This document shows positions 1 through 6,222 of a DNA stretch of 9,223 nt, piece by piece. The stretch covers positions 1 through 9,223 of the forward strand of contig JAGOLU010000032.1 in assembly GCA_017993865.1 (NCBI GenBank), in the 5' to 3' direction. Within the stretch, counting starts at the first letter, position 1. Every line of letters begins with the position of its first letter. This stretch comes from Candidatus Woesebacteria bacterium (GTDB lineage Bacteria > Patescibacteriota > Microgenomatia > UBA1406 > GWC2-37-13). The notes beneath the pieces are model-generated. The model was not told the origin of the DNA. It ran no database searches and was given only the letters and a program-made list of their open reading frames with translations. The position numbers and the translations under genes are program-made.

Positions 1-114
1 ACAGAGAATGTTCTGTGGCATTACTGCATGCGATGACTGTGTGTTACGCAAGCCACCAAACCCATAAACCTCTTCATTTGTCCGCCTTCTTTACCTGATT
101 CAGGCACACCTCAT

Positions 115-142
115 TTGACTTATAGTTTGTTGGTACTATAAT
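115..142 (+). promoter_or_regulatory. sigma70-like promoter of Cys-rich unit 1
   Basis: The -35 box TTGACT (115-120) and a perfect -10 box TATAAT (137-142) are separated by 16 bp. Only 8 nt lie between the -10 box and the ATG at 151, so the expected transcription start falls at or within a few bases of the start codon. The core GACTTATAG (117-125) recurs in the promoters of the next two units. Confidence 0.75.
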
Positions 143-150
143 TACGAAAT

Positions 151-408
151 ATGGCAGAAGTGTGTGTTTTTCAAAATCTCGCTTTAGTAGGCTCTAGAAC
201 ATTAACGGCAATTACTACCTGCTCTTTCCGTGTCATTAATTTAGAGAATGAAACAGTGTCTTGCATACATGCTGAAAGAGCTGGTTGTGTCTGTCCAAGT
301 ATTACTGTTGGACGGGCTCAAAAAAACGACGATCGTGCTGAAACAATAGCTTCGAGGGATTTTAGAAGCACCACCTACAGTCGAAGAACAGACATACTCA
401 CTGATTAA
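151..408 (+). CDS. Cys-rich hypothetical protein, unit 1 (probably degenerate)
   Basis: An 85-residue reading frame of no family that I recognise. The ATG at 151 is chosen because it follows a strong promoter by 8 nt; there is no Shine-Dalgarno. The first 50 residues carry Cys5, Cys24, Cys38, Cys46 and Cys48 in a pattern resembling unit 2: C-V-F/W-Q-N/D-L, then C-x-F/Y-R, then C-x-H, then C-P. This could be a small metal-binding or disulfide fold, but that is inference. After about residue 52 this frame is probably not the original one. A segment homologous to the 3' part of unit 2 follows in the +1-shifted frame (350-496), interrupted just before by TAG at 347-349. Compared with unit 2, about 40 codons between the Cys part and the 3' segment are missing. 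A decayed paralog is the most likely reading. Confidence 0.4.
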   Translation: MAEVCVFQNLALVGSRTLTAITTCSFRVINLENETVSCIHAERAGCVCPSITVGRAQKNDDRAETIASRDFRSTTYSRRTDILTD

Positions 409-496
409 GACTTCCAGTGTGGCATTCGACACACCCCACTACAAAGCTCTTCTTCATACTAATCAATTAAAAAATCTGCATACAGTTGACTTATAG
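350..496 (+). pseudogene. Out-of-frame 3' remnant of unit 1
   Basis: Reading from 350 gives 48 residues beginning LRGILEAPP and ending HTVDL, then TAG. It aligns without gaps to the unit 2 segment beginning at 837 (LRGTLDPP) for 20 codons, with about 43 of 60 bases identical by hand count. TAG at 347-349 lines up with the TGG (Trp) codon of unit 2, so a nonsense change is likely. The frame is shifted by one from the unit 1 start at 151. The end of this segment contains the GACTTATAG core of the unit 2 promoter. Confidence 0.45.
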
Positions 497-514
497 AAAA
501 GTGTATATTAAAAT
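486..514 (+). promoter_or_regulatory. sigma70-like promoter of Cys-rich unit 2
   Basis: TTGACT (486-491), a 17-bp spacer and TAAAAT (509-514). The ATG at 523 again lies 8 nt beyond the -10 box. GACTTATAG is at 488-496, as in unit 1. Confidence 0.7.
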
Positions 515-522
515 CCTCTTCT

Positions 523-765
523 ATGGGAAATAAACGCGAATGTGTCTGGCAGGATCTTGGTAACAGCACTGTCTTAAAAGAAGTGGTTGGGGCCTGCGTC
601 TACCGCAGCGCAGTTGGGGAAGGTGTTTTCACGTGCACTCACTTTGGGTCAGGAGGTGGCCCTTCACAACAACAAAAATGCCCTGATCCTACAATCATGG
701 CAAAAATACATGAACAAGTGGCGAGGGTGGCGCAAGAAAGAAAAGCATCACACAAGAATAGGTAA
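523..765 (+). CDS. Cys-rich hypothetical protein, unit 2 (5' part, frameshifted)
   Basis: An 80-residue frame of no recognised family. The start is set by the promoter 8 nt upstream; no ribosome binding site is visible. Key residues are Cys7 in ECVWQDL, Cys25 in GACVYR, Cys38 in FTCTHFGSGGG and Cys53 in KCPDP. These suggest a C/C/C-H/C-P metal site, although that is unproven. From residue 54 it continues as a charged stretch (KIHEQVARVAQERKASHKNR) and stops at 763-765. A good reading frame of 66 residues begins in the -1 frame at 762, so the intact ancestor was probably one protein of about 146 residues. I see no classic X-XXY-YYZ slippery site at the junction, so a frameshift mutation is more likely than programmed frameshifting. 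Confidence 0.5.
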   Translation: MGNKRECVWQDLGNSTVLKEVVGACVYRSAVGEGVFTCTHFGSGGGPSQQQKCPDPTIMAKIHEQVARVAQERKASHKNR

Positions 766-962
766 AGTTCTCCCCATCAGGTGTTATCCAATATGCAAAA
801 CACTATCATTTCCGAACAACTCTGCAATTGGCCTGGCTTCGCGGGACTTTAGATCCACCACAGGGGGAAGAAGAATGGGTATCCGCACTGATTAAGCTTG
901 CCTACTCTCTATTCAACACATCCAAGTTAGGCGAAACCTGTATATACTCGTCAATAAAATAG
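762..962 (+). pseudogene. Unit 2 3' part in the -1 frame
   Basis: A 66-codon open stretch starts right after TAG (759-761) and has no start codon of its own. It reads VKFSPSGVIQYAKHYHF, continues through LRGTLDPPQGEEEW and LIKLAYSLF, and ends in TAG at 960-962. Amino-acid composition and similarity to the unit 1 remnant suggest it was once coding. It probably continued the protein that starts at 523, joined by a one-base shift near 762. Family unknown. Confidence 0.5.
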
Positions 963-981
963 GTTGTCTCTTTTTCTACTT

Positions 982-998
982 GAATAGCGCAGCTATTT
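982..998 (+). repeat. Small inverted repeat after unit 2
   Basis: AATAGC (983-988) and GCTATT (992-997) can form a six-bp stem with loop GCA. No clear T-tract follows, so it is at best a weak transcription terminator between units 2 and 3. Confidence 0.3.
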
Positions 999-1025
999 CA
1001 TCGTGTGCCCCTCACCTCTTTAATA

Positions 1026-1054
1026 TAGACTTATAGTATGTGTGGTGATATAAT
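1026..1054 (+). promoter_or_regulatory. sigma70-like promoter of Cys-rich unit 3
   Basis: TAGACT (1026-1031), a 17-bp spacer and a perfect TATAAT (1049-1054). The ATG at 1066 is 11 nt past the -10 box. GACTTATAG is at 1028-1036, as in units 1 and 2, while the surrounding sequence is not conserved. Confidence 0.7.
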
Positions 1055-1065
1055 TTGGCATTCAT

Positions 1066-1404
1066 ATGATTATTGAATTAAGTAAGAGAAAGCTGGATAG
1101 TGCCGCTAGCAAACCTCCGTTTAAGGCTCAAGGTGCAAAAGTGATTCCTTTTACACCTTGTCGCTGGCCAGAGGACCACAACTTATTATTAATACATCCA
1201 ATAAATAGGGTGAATATCTATGATCCAGGACGGCTCGTAGAAGTTGCAGATGCGATGGAGGCGGTACAAGAGTGCCCCTGGAGAACACCAGTCCCAGGCT
1301 CTCAAGGCTGTGTGTACGCTTGTGAATTCGGTGGCCCCAGAAAACGTGGTGGAGGTTGTCCAAATGAAAACGTGACATCCTGCACCGATACTGTATTGAA
1401 GTGA
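1066..1404 (+). CDS. Cys-rich hypothetical protein, unit 3
   Basis: A 112-residue protein of no recognised family, started at the ATG 11 nt behind a perfect -10 box, with no Shine-Dalgarno. Residues 1-65 are unlike units 1 and 2. The 3' third (ECPW, GCVYACEFGG, GGGCPNE) resembles the unit 2 Cys pattern (ECVW, GACVYR, CTHFG, GGG, CPDP), which suggests a related Cys-rich module with shorter spacers. The LRG/LIK tail of the other units is absent. The gene converges on gatB with a 36-bp gap. An antisense frame at 1432-1151 would lie just downstream of gatB, but it has no promoter or recognisable content, so the plus strand is preferred. Metal binding is inference only. Confidence 0.5.
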   Translation: MIIELSKRKLDSAASKPPFKAQGAKVIPFTPCRWPEDHNLLLIHPINRVNIYDPGRLVEVADAMEAVQECPWRTPVPGSQGCVYACEFGGPRKRGGGCPNENVTSCTDTVLK

Positions 1405-1440
1405 CTGAGAATGAAATAATGGTAGTCCACAACCACGCCC

Positions 1441-2802
1441 TTACTCCAACGCCCTGGTCAGTGCATCCTTCACCGCCTGCGCATCCGCTTGCCCTTTCAT
1501 TTCGCGCATAACTTGACCTACTAAAAACATAAGCGTATTTGTTTTGCCCGACTTATAGTCAGCAACTGATTTCTCGTTGGCCTTCAACACTGCTTGAACA
1601 ACTTCATCAAGCTTACCCATGTCAGTTGCTTTAGGTTTAGAAAGTTCTATTGCTTGCTCTACAAATTCATGTACTTGTAGATCAGTCGAAACCTTTTTAT
1701 TGATAATCAAGTTCGCTATGGTCTGGCTCGGCACTTGGCTCTTGCTCGTCGAAATTACTTTTTCAAAATACTCAGCTATCCCCTGTTCACGCGTAATTTG
1801 AATCGCATCAGACAGTTTGAGCCCGAATTCCTTCACATATCTCTCTGCTTTCTCACTTGGCAACTCAGGTATAGTTGCGCGAATACGCTCGAGCAGTTCA
1901 TCCGAAAACTCCATCGGTGGCACATCGGGTTCGGGGAAATAGCGATAATCATGTGCATCTTCTTTGGAGCGCTGTGCAACTGTCACGTTCTTTTTTTCAT
2001 CCCACCCCCGTGTTTCTTGTGCGGGAGTTTCACCTTTTTCTAACAGTTCACTTTGGCGTTTTACCTCATAATCTACCGCCTTTTTGACGAAGTTGAATGA
2101 ATTGATGTTTTTCACCTCAACCTTAAATTTTGGCAAGTCTTTCGGCTCAATTCTGCCAGCACTCCCACCGTCTTGAGTAAGCAAGACTGAGATGTTCGGC
2201 TCCAAGCGCATACTCCCTTTCTCCATATCGGCTTCAGAAACTCCCAGATATCGGATAATGGTGTGAAGCTCTTGCAAAAATGCCTTTACTTCCTCGCTAC
2301 TCCGAAAATCTGCTTCAGTAACAATCTCAACCAACGGAACGCTTGAGCGATTGAAGTTAACGTGCGACTCCTTCCCGGCGTGGATGAGTTTGCCCGTGTC
2401 CTCTTCTAGGTGCACGCGGTGGATCCGGAACGATTTTGTCTCAAACTGTTTGGTAGAAATGTTGTGATAGGTAAGCTTTACCTCACCGTTCACTCCAATA
2501 GGCTCGTCATACTGACTAATCTGATAGCCTTTTGGCAAATCGGGATAAAAATAGTGTTTGCGGTCAAAATGCGAGTGTTTGTTAATCGAGCAGCCAAGCG
2601 CCTGGGCGATTTTGATGGTGTGCTCAACTGCTGCTTTGTTCGGTACTGGTAATGCTCCGGGCAAGCCAAGGCACACCGGACAGGTGTTGGCGTTTGGTTC
2701 ATACTGTTGCCATGCAGCATCGCACTGACAGAACATTTTGCTTTTGGTAGCGAGCTCGACATGGATCTCTAGACCAATAATGGGTTGATACACATTACTC
2801 AT
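1441..2802 (-). CDS. gatB: Asp/Glu-tRNA(Asn/Gln) amidotransferase subunit B
   Basis: GatB phosphorylates mischarged Glu-tRNA(Gln) or Asp-tRNA(Asn) and, using ammonia channelled from GatA, converts it to the amide. At 453 residues it is close to the usual length. The N-terminal signature GLEIHVEL (residues 10-17) is present. The zinc site has Cys25, Cys27, Cys41 and Cys44 (FCQC and CPVC), followed by LGLPGALPVPN. HYFYPDLPKGYQISQYD matches the conserved nucleotide-binding region, and the C-terminal YqeY-like tail ends in VGQVMREMKGQ and DALTRALE. The ATG overlaps the preceding acetyltransferase by 8 nt. It is the last gene of the operon, separated from gatA by four accessory genes, which is unusual because gatB commonly follows gatA directly. 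A possible private promoter lies at 2811-2819. No strong terminator is visible downstream. Confidence 0.97.
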   Translation of the reverse strand: MSNVYQPIIGLEIHVELATKSKMFCQCDAAWQQYEPNANTCPVCLGLPGALPVPNKAAVEHTIKIAQALGCSINKHSHFDRKHYFYPDLPKGYQISQYDEPIGVNGEVKLTYHNISTKQFETKSFRIHRVHLEEDTGKLIHAGKESHVNFNRSSVPLVEIVTEADFRSSEEVKAFLQELHTIIRYLGVSEADMEKGSMRLEPNISVLLTQDGGSAGRIEPKDLPKFKVEVKNINSFNFVKKAVDYEVKRQSELLEKGETPAQETRGWDEKKNVTVAQRSKEDAHDYRYFPEPDVPPMEFSDELLERIRATIPELPSEKAERYVKEFGLKLSDAIQITREQGIAEYFEKVISTSKSQVPSQTIANLIINKKVSTDLQVHEFVEQAIELSKPKATDMGKLDEVVQAVLKANEKSVADYKSGKTNTLMFLVGQVMREMKGQADAQAVKDALTRALE

Positions 2803-3310
2803 AGTTTTGCATTATAACAGTTGGTAAATAAACAGATTTGTCATCATTGAGATAGTGTTTGTCAGGGCGCACGACCTTCAATCCAAACTTTTCATAAAAT
2901 CTTACGCCATCTTGATTCATGGTTGAGACGTTGATAGACATTTTTTTACCGCCACTATGCTCTATAAATACCGCCATGAGCTTTGTGCCTACGCCCTGAT
3001 TGCGATACCGTCGATCTACATAAATACCAAACGAATATACTTCATCTTTATTTGCGCTTGCCATAATCCACCCAACGACATTATCTTCTACGGTGGCGAC
3101 AAAATAATTCCCCTGAGCTTCTCGGATCATCTTTGCTGTTTCGGCAACCTTTATGTTTGATGGGGGGACTGAAATCCCTCTTTGCTTTTCCAAAAATTCT
3201 CTGGTTACGCCAGTTTGCGGACTAAGGTTATTATCAAGCCACCCTTCTGCTTGGATACGGCGGATATCAGAGGCGTCCTCGGGTGTTGGCGGACGAATAA
3301 CAACCTTCAT
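2795..3310 (-). CDS. GNAT family N-acetyltransferase
   Basis: A 171-residue protein with a single GNAT fold, predicted to transfer an acetyl group from acetyl-CoA to an amine; the substrate cannot be told. The start of the fold reads VVIRPPTPEDASDIRRIQ. The acetyl-CoA-binding motif A is IYVDRRYRNQGVGTKLM, with R103-N-Q-G106-V-G108 binding the pyrophosphate. NQDGVRFYEKFGLKVV is the typical motif B region. The ATG overlaps the DUF1653 stop by 1 nt (TAATG) and the gene overlaps gatB by 8 nt, so translation is probably coupled. Between beta strands there is a helical region with REFLEKQRGI, common in GNATs acting on small molecules or peptides. Sure of the family, not of the substrate. Confidence 0.9.
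   Translation of the reverse strand: MKVVIRPPTPEDASDIRRIQAEGWLDNNLSPQTGVTREFLEKQRGISVPPSNIKVAETAKMIREAQGNYFVATVEDNVVGWIMASANKDEVYSFGIYVDRRYRNQGVGTKLMAVFIEHSGGKKMSINVSTMNQDGVRFYEKFGLKVVRPDKHYLNDDKSVYLPTVIMQNYE
2811..2819 (-). promoter_or_regulatory. Possible internal extended -10 promoter for gatB
   Basis: Read on the minus strand this is TGTTATAAT, an exact extended -10 (TGn-TATAAT). It lies inside the last codons of the acetyltransferase gene and 8 nt before the gatB ATG, the same spacing as in Cys-rich units 1 and 2. No good -35 box is seen. The sequence also encodes part of a protein, so chance is possible. Confidence 0.4.
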
Positions 3311-3525
3311 TACTCAGATATTAATTGAAAACGAGGAATCGTTTGACCATCTTTGGTGACTTCTCCGACAAACGAATCGATTGGCCGTACCCAATACTTA
3401 GCTTTTGGATTATTGTATAGGGCTTCGTACACGACAAGGTCTTCTAACGTTTCTGTATGCTTCACAATGAAATGAATTTTGTATGTTCCTCCTTTGTAGT
3501 GACGATAGACACCTGGTTTGATCAT
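3310..3525 (-). CDS. DUF1653 domain protein
   Basis: A 71-residue protein that is essentially one DUF1653 domain. Visible family features are PGVYRHYKGGTY near the start, KHTETLEDLVVYEALY in the middle, and WVRPIDSFVGEV followed by IPRFQLI at the end. The biochemical role of the family is not established, and I do not assign one. Its ATG overlaps the stop of the upstream hydrolase in ATGA (3522-3525), and its stop overlaps the next ATG by 1 nt. It therefore belongs to the gat operon transcript. The length fits the family, with no sign of truncation. Confidence 0.9.
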   Translation of the reverse strand: MIKPGVYRHYKGGTYKIHFIVKHTETLEDLVVYEALYNNPKAKYWVRPIDSFVGEVTKDGQTIPRFQLISE

Positions 3526-4103
3526 GGGCTCGTAATAATTTCTATCAACTCCGGAAACTCTAGCGAGTGCATTTCTTCAACACAAAAGTGTCCTTTATCG
3601 GTAAACTTGTGGGAAATAGCATTCGGATACCACCTTCGCATGGTGTCTGTCGACTCCTTGATGCCTTTGACAGGGTCATCTTGGGAGTACACAATATGTA
3701 TTGAGCTAATTCTCTCGGTCAGTTTGGGATCATGCTCAAACGAATAGAATTCACCCGCTGCGGTTTCATCGTCTCCTGTCGGACGAAATGACAGCGCTAC
3801 CAAGACCAATTTCTTAACGGAAACCTTCCGCTCACAAAGATACCGAAACAAAAACCCTGCTCCCCGGCTATGTCCCACAAGTGTATACGTCTGGTCAAGT
3901 GGAAATATATCTAAAACTTCCTTCCACTCTGCGTATTTTGCAGCGTATGGACTGGGCATCTCGAGCACTTGAGTGAGGACACCTTTCATAAGGAGTTGTT
4001 TCTGAACCCATGGGAACCAATGGTTGTTTGAGGGCGAGGGAGTGTCTGGAGCAAAATATTCCTTTTTGCTTGGTTTGCCGGGGATGATGAGACAGTTGTC
4101 CAT
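3522..4103 (-). CDS. RBBP9/YdeN-like alpha/beta hydrolase
   Basis: A 193-residue single-domain serine hydrolase resembling the RBBP9/YdeN family. The N-terminal CLIIPGKP is followed by NNHWFPWVQKQL, typical of the family's first helix. The nucleophile elbow is GHSRGAG with Ser79. The acid is Asp142 or Asp143 in VYSQDDPV, and the base is His172 in DKGHF, giving a complete triad. No signal peptide, so cytosolic. The natural substrate of such enzymes is generally unknown, and only an esterase-type activity is inferred. It starts 2 nt after the cupin stop and overlaps DUF1653 by 4 nt. Confidence 0.88.
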   Translation of the reverse strand: MDNCLIIPGKPSKKEYFAPDTPSPSNNHWFPWVQKQLLMKGVLTQVLEMPSPYAAKYAEWKEVLDIFPLDQTYTLVGHSRGAGFLFRYLCERKVSVKKLVLVALSFRPTGDDETAAGEFYSFEHDPKLTERISSIHIVYSQDDPVKGIKESTDTMRRWYPNAISHKFTDKGHFCVEEMHSLEFPELIEIITSP

Positions 4104-4105
4104 AA

Positions 4106-4522
4106 TTATTTGAGCGAACTTGGGTCAAATATGGGGTGTTTCACGGCTTCTACGGGCGCAATATCTGTCCAGTACATAAGCGTTGCTGGGTGGGGTGAAT
4201 GATTCACGATCGCATGTTTTGTATGAGATGTAATAGTTACCAGGAGCTTTTGTTTACCGTTTGGATTAAGGATCATGTTTTTCGTTTGTCCCTCTTCATC
4301 AACATAATAGAGGGTGAGTTCACCACCAAAGGCAACCACTGTTTCTCGATGTACGTGCTCGTGATTTGCGGCAAAACTTTTGGGCTGAAACTCGACAATC
4401 CTATGCTCAAATCCAGCATATGGCACGAGTTTTGCCATTTCTGCAACATCGTAGACGTCAATATCGTTCGGAGCTGGTCGACTGAACTTTGCTGCGATCT
4501 GTTGTACAACAATAGTGCTCAT
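4106..4522 (-). CDS. Cupin-domain protein
   Basis: A 138-residue single-cupin protein. The first cupin motif is NHEHVHRETVVAFGGEL: His54, His56 or His58, and Glu60 are candidate metal ligands, with Gly66-Gly67 in the turn. The second motif is around TSHTKHAIVNHS, where His103 is the likely fourth ligand. The middle (YYVDEEGQTKNMIL) is the expected beta-barrel. The function may be a small-molecule isomerase, dioxygenase or sensor; nothing here decides among them. The ATG overlaps the gatA stop in ATGA (4519-4522), so it is co-translated with gatA. No Shine-Dalgarno is present. Confidence 0.82.
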   Translation of the reverse strand: MSTIVVQQIAAKFSRPAPNDIDVYDVAEMAKLVPYAGFEHRIVEFQPKSFAANHEHVHRETVVAFGGELTLYYVDEEGQTKNMILNPNGKQKLLVTITSHTKHAIVNHSPHPATLMYWTDIAPVEAVKHPIFDPSSLK

Positions 4523-5892
4523 TGATATTTCAAAATATTCTTCTGCACAATTTCATACGATTTGGTCTCTTGTTCAAATTGGTATGCTAGATCGAGGATT
4601 CTACTCTCAGTGAGGTGCGGACCCATAATTTGCATCCCAATTGGAAGCCCGTTTACATCTACTCCACACGGCATGCTAATGGCAGGAAGCCCCGCCATTG
4701 AGCTTGGCTCAAGCAAAACATCCATCACCTCGCCAAAAAATGGATATTTTTCAAACTCACCAATCTTGATCGCAGTAATAGGAGTAGTGGGACCAATAAT
4801 GACATCTACCTCATTGAAGACCCTTTTGAAATCGTCGATAATGAGTGTGCGCACCTTTTGGGCACGTTTGTAGTATGCATCGTAATATCCGTGCGCCAAA
4901 GTGTAGGTGCCGAGCATAATGCGTTTTTTTGCCTCAGTTCCAAATTTCTCTCTGCCTGCGCCATAGCGTACACCATCGTACCTTCCCAAATTTGAGGATA
5001 CTTCTGCTCGTTGGATAATGGTGTAGTCTGATATTGCATACTTAGGGTCCATTAGCTTCACAGGGTAAACGCTATGTCCAAGTTTCTCGAGTGTTTTGAT
5101 GGCGTTTTCTATACTACGCTTGATATCGGCCTCGACACCTTTGAAATATATATCTGCTATCCCAATACGGAGTTTATGACCTTTGTGAGCTTCTGCCAGA
5201 TAATCTTCGGTTTGAGCAGAGTTGGTTGTAGCATCATACGGGTCTGTACCCGCGATGATCGACAGCAAGTATGCAGCATCATCGACTGTTTTGGTCATAG
5301 GTCCAGGGCTGTCGAGACTTGACCCCATAGCTATCACTCCATAGCGGCTCACCCTGCCATAGGTTGGTTTGAGCCCAACAATGCCACACCACGATGCGGG
5401 CAACCTGATAGATCCAGCTGTTTCGCTCCCGATTGCTGCTGGGCTCAAGCCTGCCGCAACCGTTACCGCAGATCCTCCGGATGAACCTCCTGGAGCTCTC
5501 CCTGTATCAAACGGATTTTTGCTCGGACCAAAATCAGATGTTTCCGTGCTCGAGCCATGTGCCCAGGCATCCATATTGGTCTTGCCCAAAGGAGATATTC
5601 CTGCATCTAGAAGCTTTTGGGTTACGGTAGACTCGTACGGCGGGATAAAGTTTTCGAGGACTTTAGACGACGCAGTCGTCCGGATCCCTTTGGTGCAGAA
5701 GTTGTCTTTGATGGCGATTTGTAGACCATCACTTTTGACACCTTCTACCAAGGTAACGTACGCATTCAGTTCTTGGTTGTACTTTCGTGACCGTTCTGCA
5801 AAAAACGCATTTACTTCGTGAGCTGAAAGTTCCTTTGTTTTTATCAAACGAGTAAGCTCAATTAACGTTTTGGTAAGTATGGTGTTAGACAT
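4519..5892 (-). CDS. gatA: Asp/Glu-tRNA(Asn/Gln) amidotransferase subunit A
   Basis: GatA is the glutaminase subunit: it hydrolyses glutamine (or asparagine) and supplies ammonia to GatB. At 457 residues it is slightly shorter than the usual 470-490. The Ser-cisSer-Lys triad of the amidase signature family is intact: Lys62 in AIKDNF, Ser137 in GGSSGGSA and Ser161 in GSETAGSIRLPA. The spacings (75 and 24 residues) match those of characterised GatA. GLKPTYGRVSRYG follows as expected. The signature has small deviations (ETAGSIRL instead of the common DTGGSIRQ). The gene begins 3 nt after the gatC stop and overlaps the cupin gene by 4 nt. No Shine-Dalgarno is seen. Confidence 0.97.
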   Translation of the reverse strand: MSNTILTKTLIELTRLIKTKELSAHEVNAFFAERSRKYNQELNAYVTLVEGVKSDGLQIAIKDNFCTKGIRTTASSKVLENFIPPYESTVTQKLLDAGISPLGKTNMDAWAHGSSTETSDFGPSKNPFDTGRAPGGSSGGSAVTVAAGLSPAAIGSETAGSIRLPASWCGIVGLKPTYGRVSRYGVIAMGSSLDSPGPMTKTVDDAAYLLSIIAGTDPYDATTNSAQTEDYLAEAHKGHKLRIGIADIYFKGVEADIKRSIENAIKTLEKLGHSVYPVKLMDPKYAISDYTIIQRAEVSSNLGRYDGVRYGAGREKFGTEAKKRIMLGTYTLAHGYYDAYYKRAQKVRTLIIDDFKRVFNEVDVIIGPTTPITAIKIGEFEKYPFFGEVMDVLLEPSSMAGLPAISMPCGVDVNGLPIGMQIMGPHLTESRILDLAYQFEQETKSYEIVQKNILKYQ

Positions 5893-5895
5893 AAG

Positions 5896-6144
5896 TTAAA
5901 GAATTCGAGAAACAGTATAAGTCCCTTTGGGGAGCGTTCGAATATTCTTCTCGCCATCCGCAAAGTAGATATTGACGTTACCTGCAGGTGAGGATGTAGG
6001 GGTGACACCTTCAATATCCAATTCTTGCAGGTTTTGGATATATTCGACAGTCTCGTCTAGTTGTCCGCCAAACTTCTCAAGCTCGGTGTCTGTGAGTGTT
6101 AGATTGCTCAGTTTAGCGATCTGATTCACTGGTATATGAGTCAT
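5896..6144 (-). CDS. gatC: Asp/Glu-tRNA(Asn/Gln) amidotransferase subunit C
   Basis: GatC is the small belt subunit that wraps GatA and stabilises its contact with GatB. At 82 residues it is a little shorter than the common 95. Conserved parts are VNQIAKLSNLTLTDTEL, the helix FGGQLDETVEYIQNLQELD, EGVTPT, and a C-terminal GTYTVSRIL equivalent to the usual GYFRVPRIL. The middle, which normally reads N-x-LREDE, is divergent here (NVNIYFADGEKN). It is the first gene of the seven-gene operon. The 78 bp upstream are AT-rich and must hold the promoter unless transcription continues from the genes at 7327-6223, but no good -35/-10 pair can be defended. Confidence 0.93.
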   Translation of the reverse strand: MTHIPVNQIAKLSNLTLTDTELEKFGGQLDETVEYIQNLQELDIEGVTPTSSPAGNVNIYFADGEKNIRTLPKGTYTVSRIL

Positions 6145-6222
6145 TTCTGTGTAATTTAAATTTTTTAAACGGTAATTTTATCTGGTTGATATAACAACAT
6201 ATATTGCCTTATCCGTTCATAA

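Noticed and set aside
2..67. A 21-residue open stretch at the left edge with three Cys, ending in TAA
   Set aside because: Too short to judge. It could be the tail of another Cys-rich unit, but there is no supporting similarity to the other units.
1151..1432. Minus-strand frame of 93 codons downstream of gatB
   Set aside because: It has no recognisable domain and lies antisense to unit 3, which has a near-consensus promoter and a shared Cys pattern.
1550..1558. A fourth GACTTATAG inside gatB
   Set aside because: It is inside conserved coding sequence and no -10 box follows at 20-21 bp, so it is most likely chance.
5369..5821. Plus-strand frame of 150 codons inside gatA
   Set aside because: A long shadow frame antisense to the conserved amidase signature of gatA.
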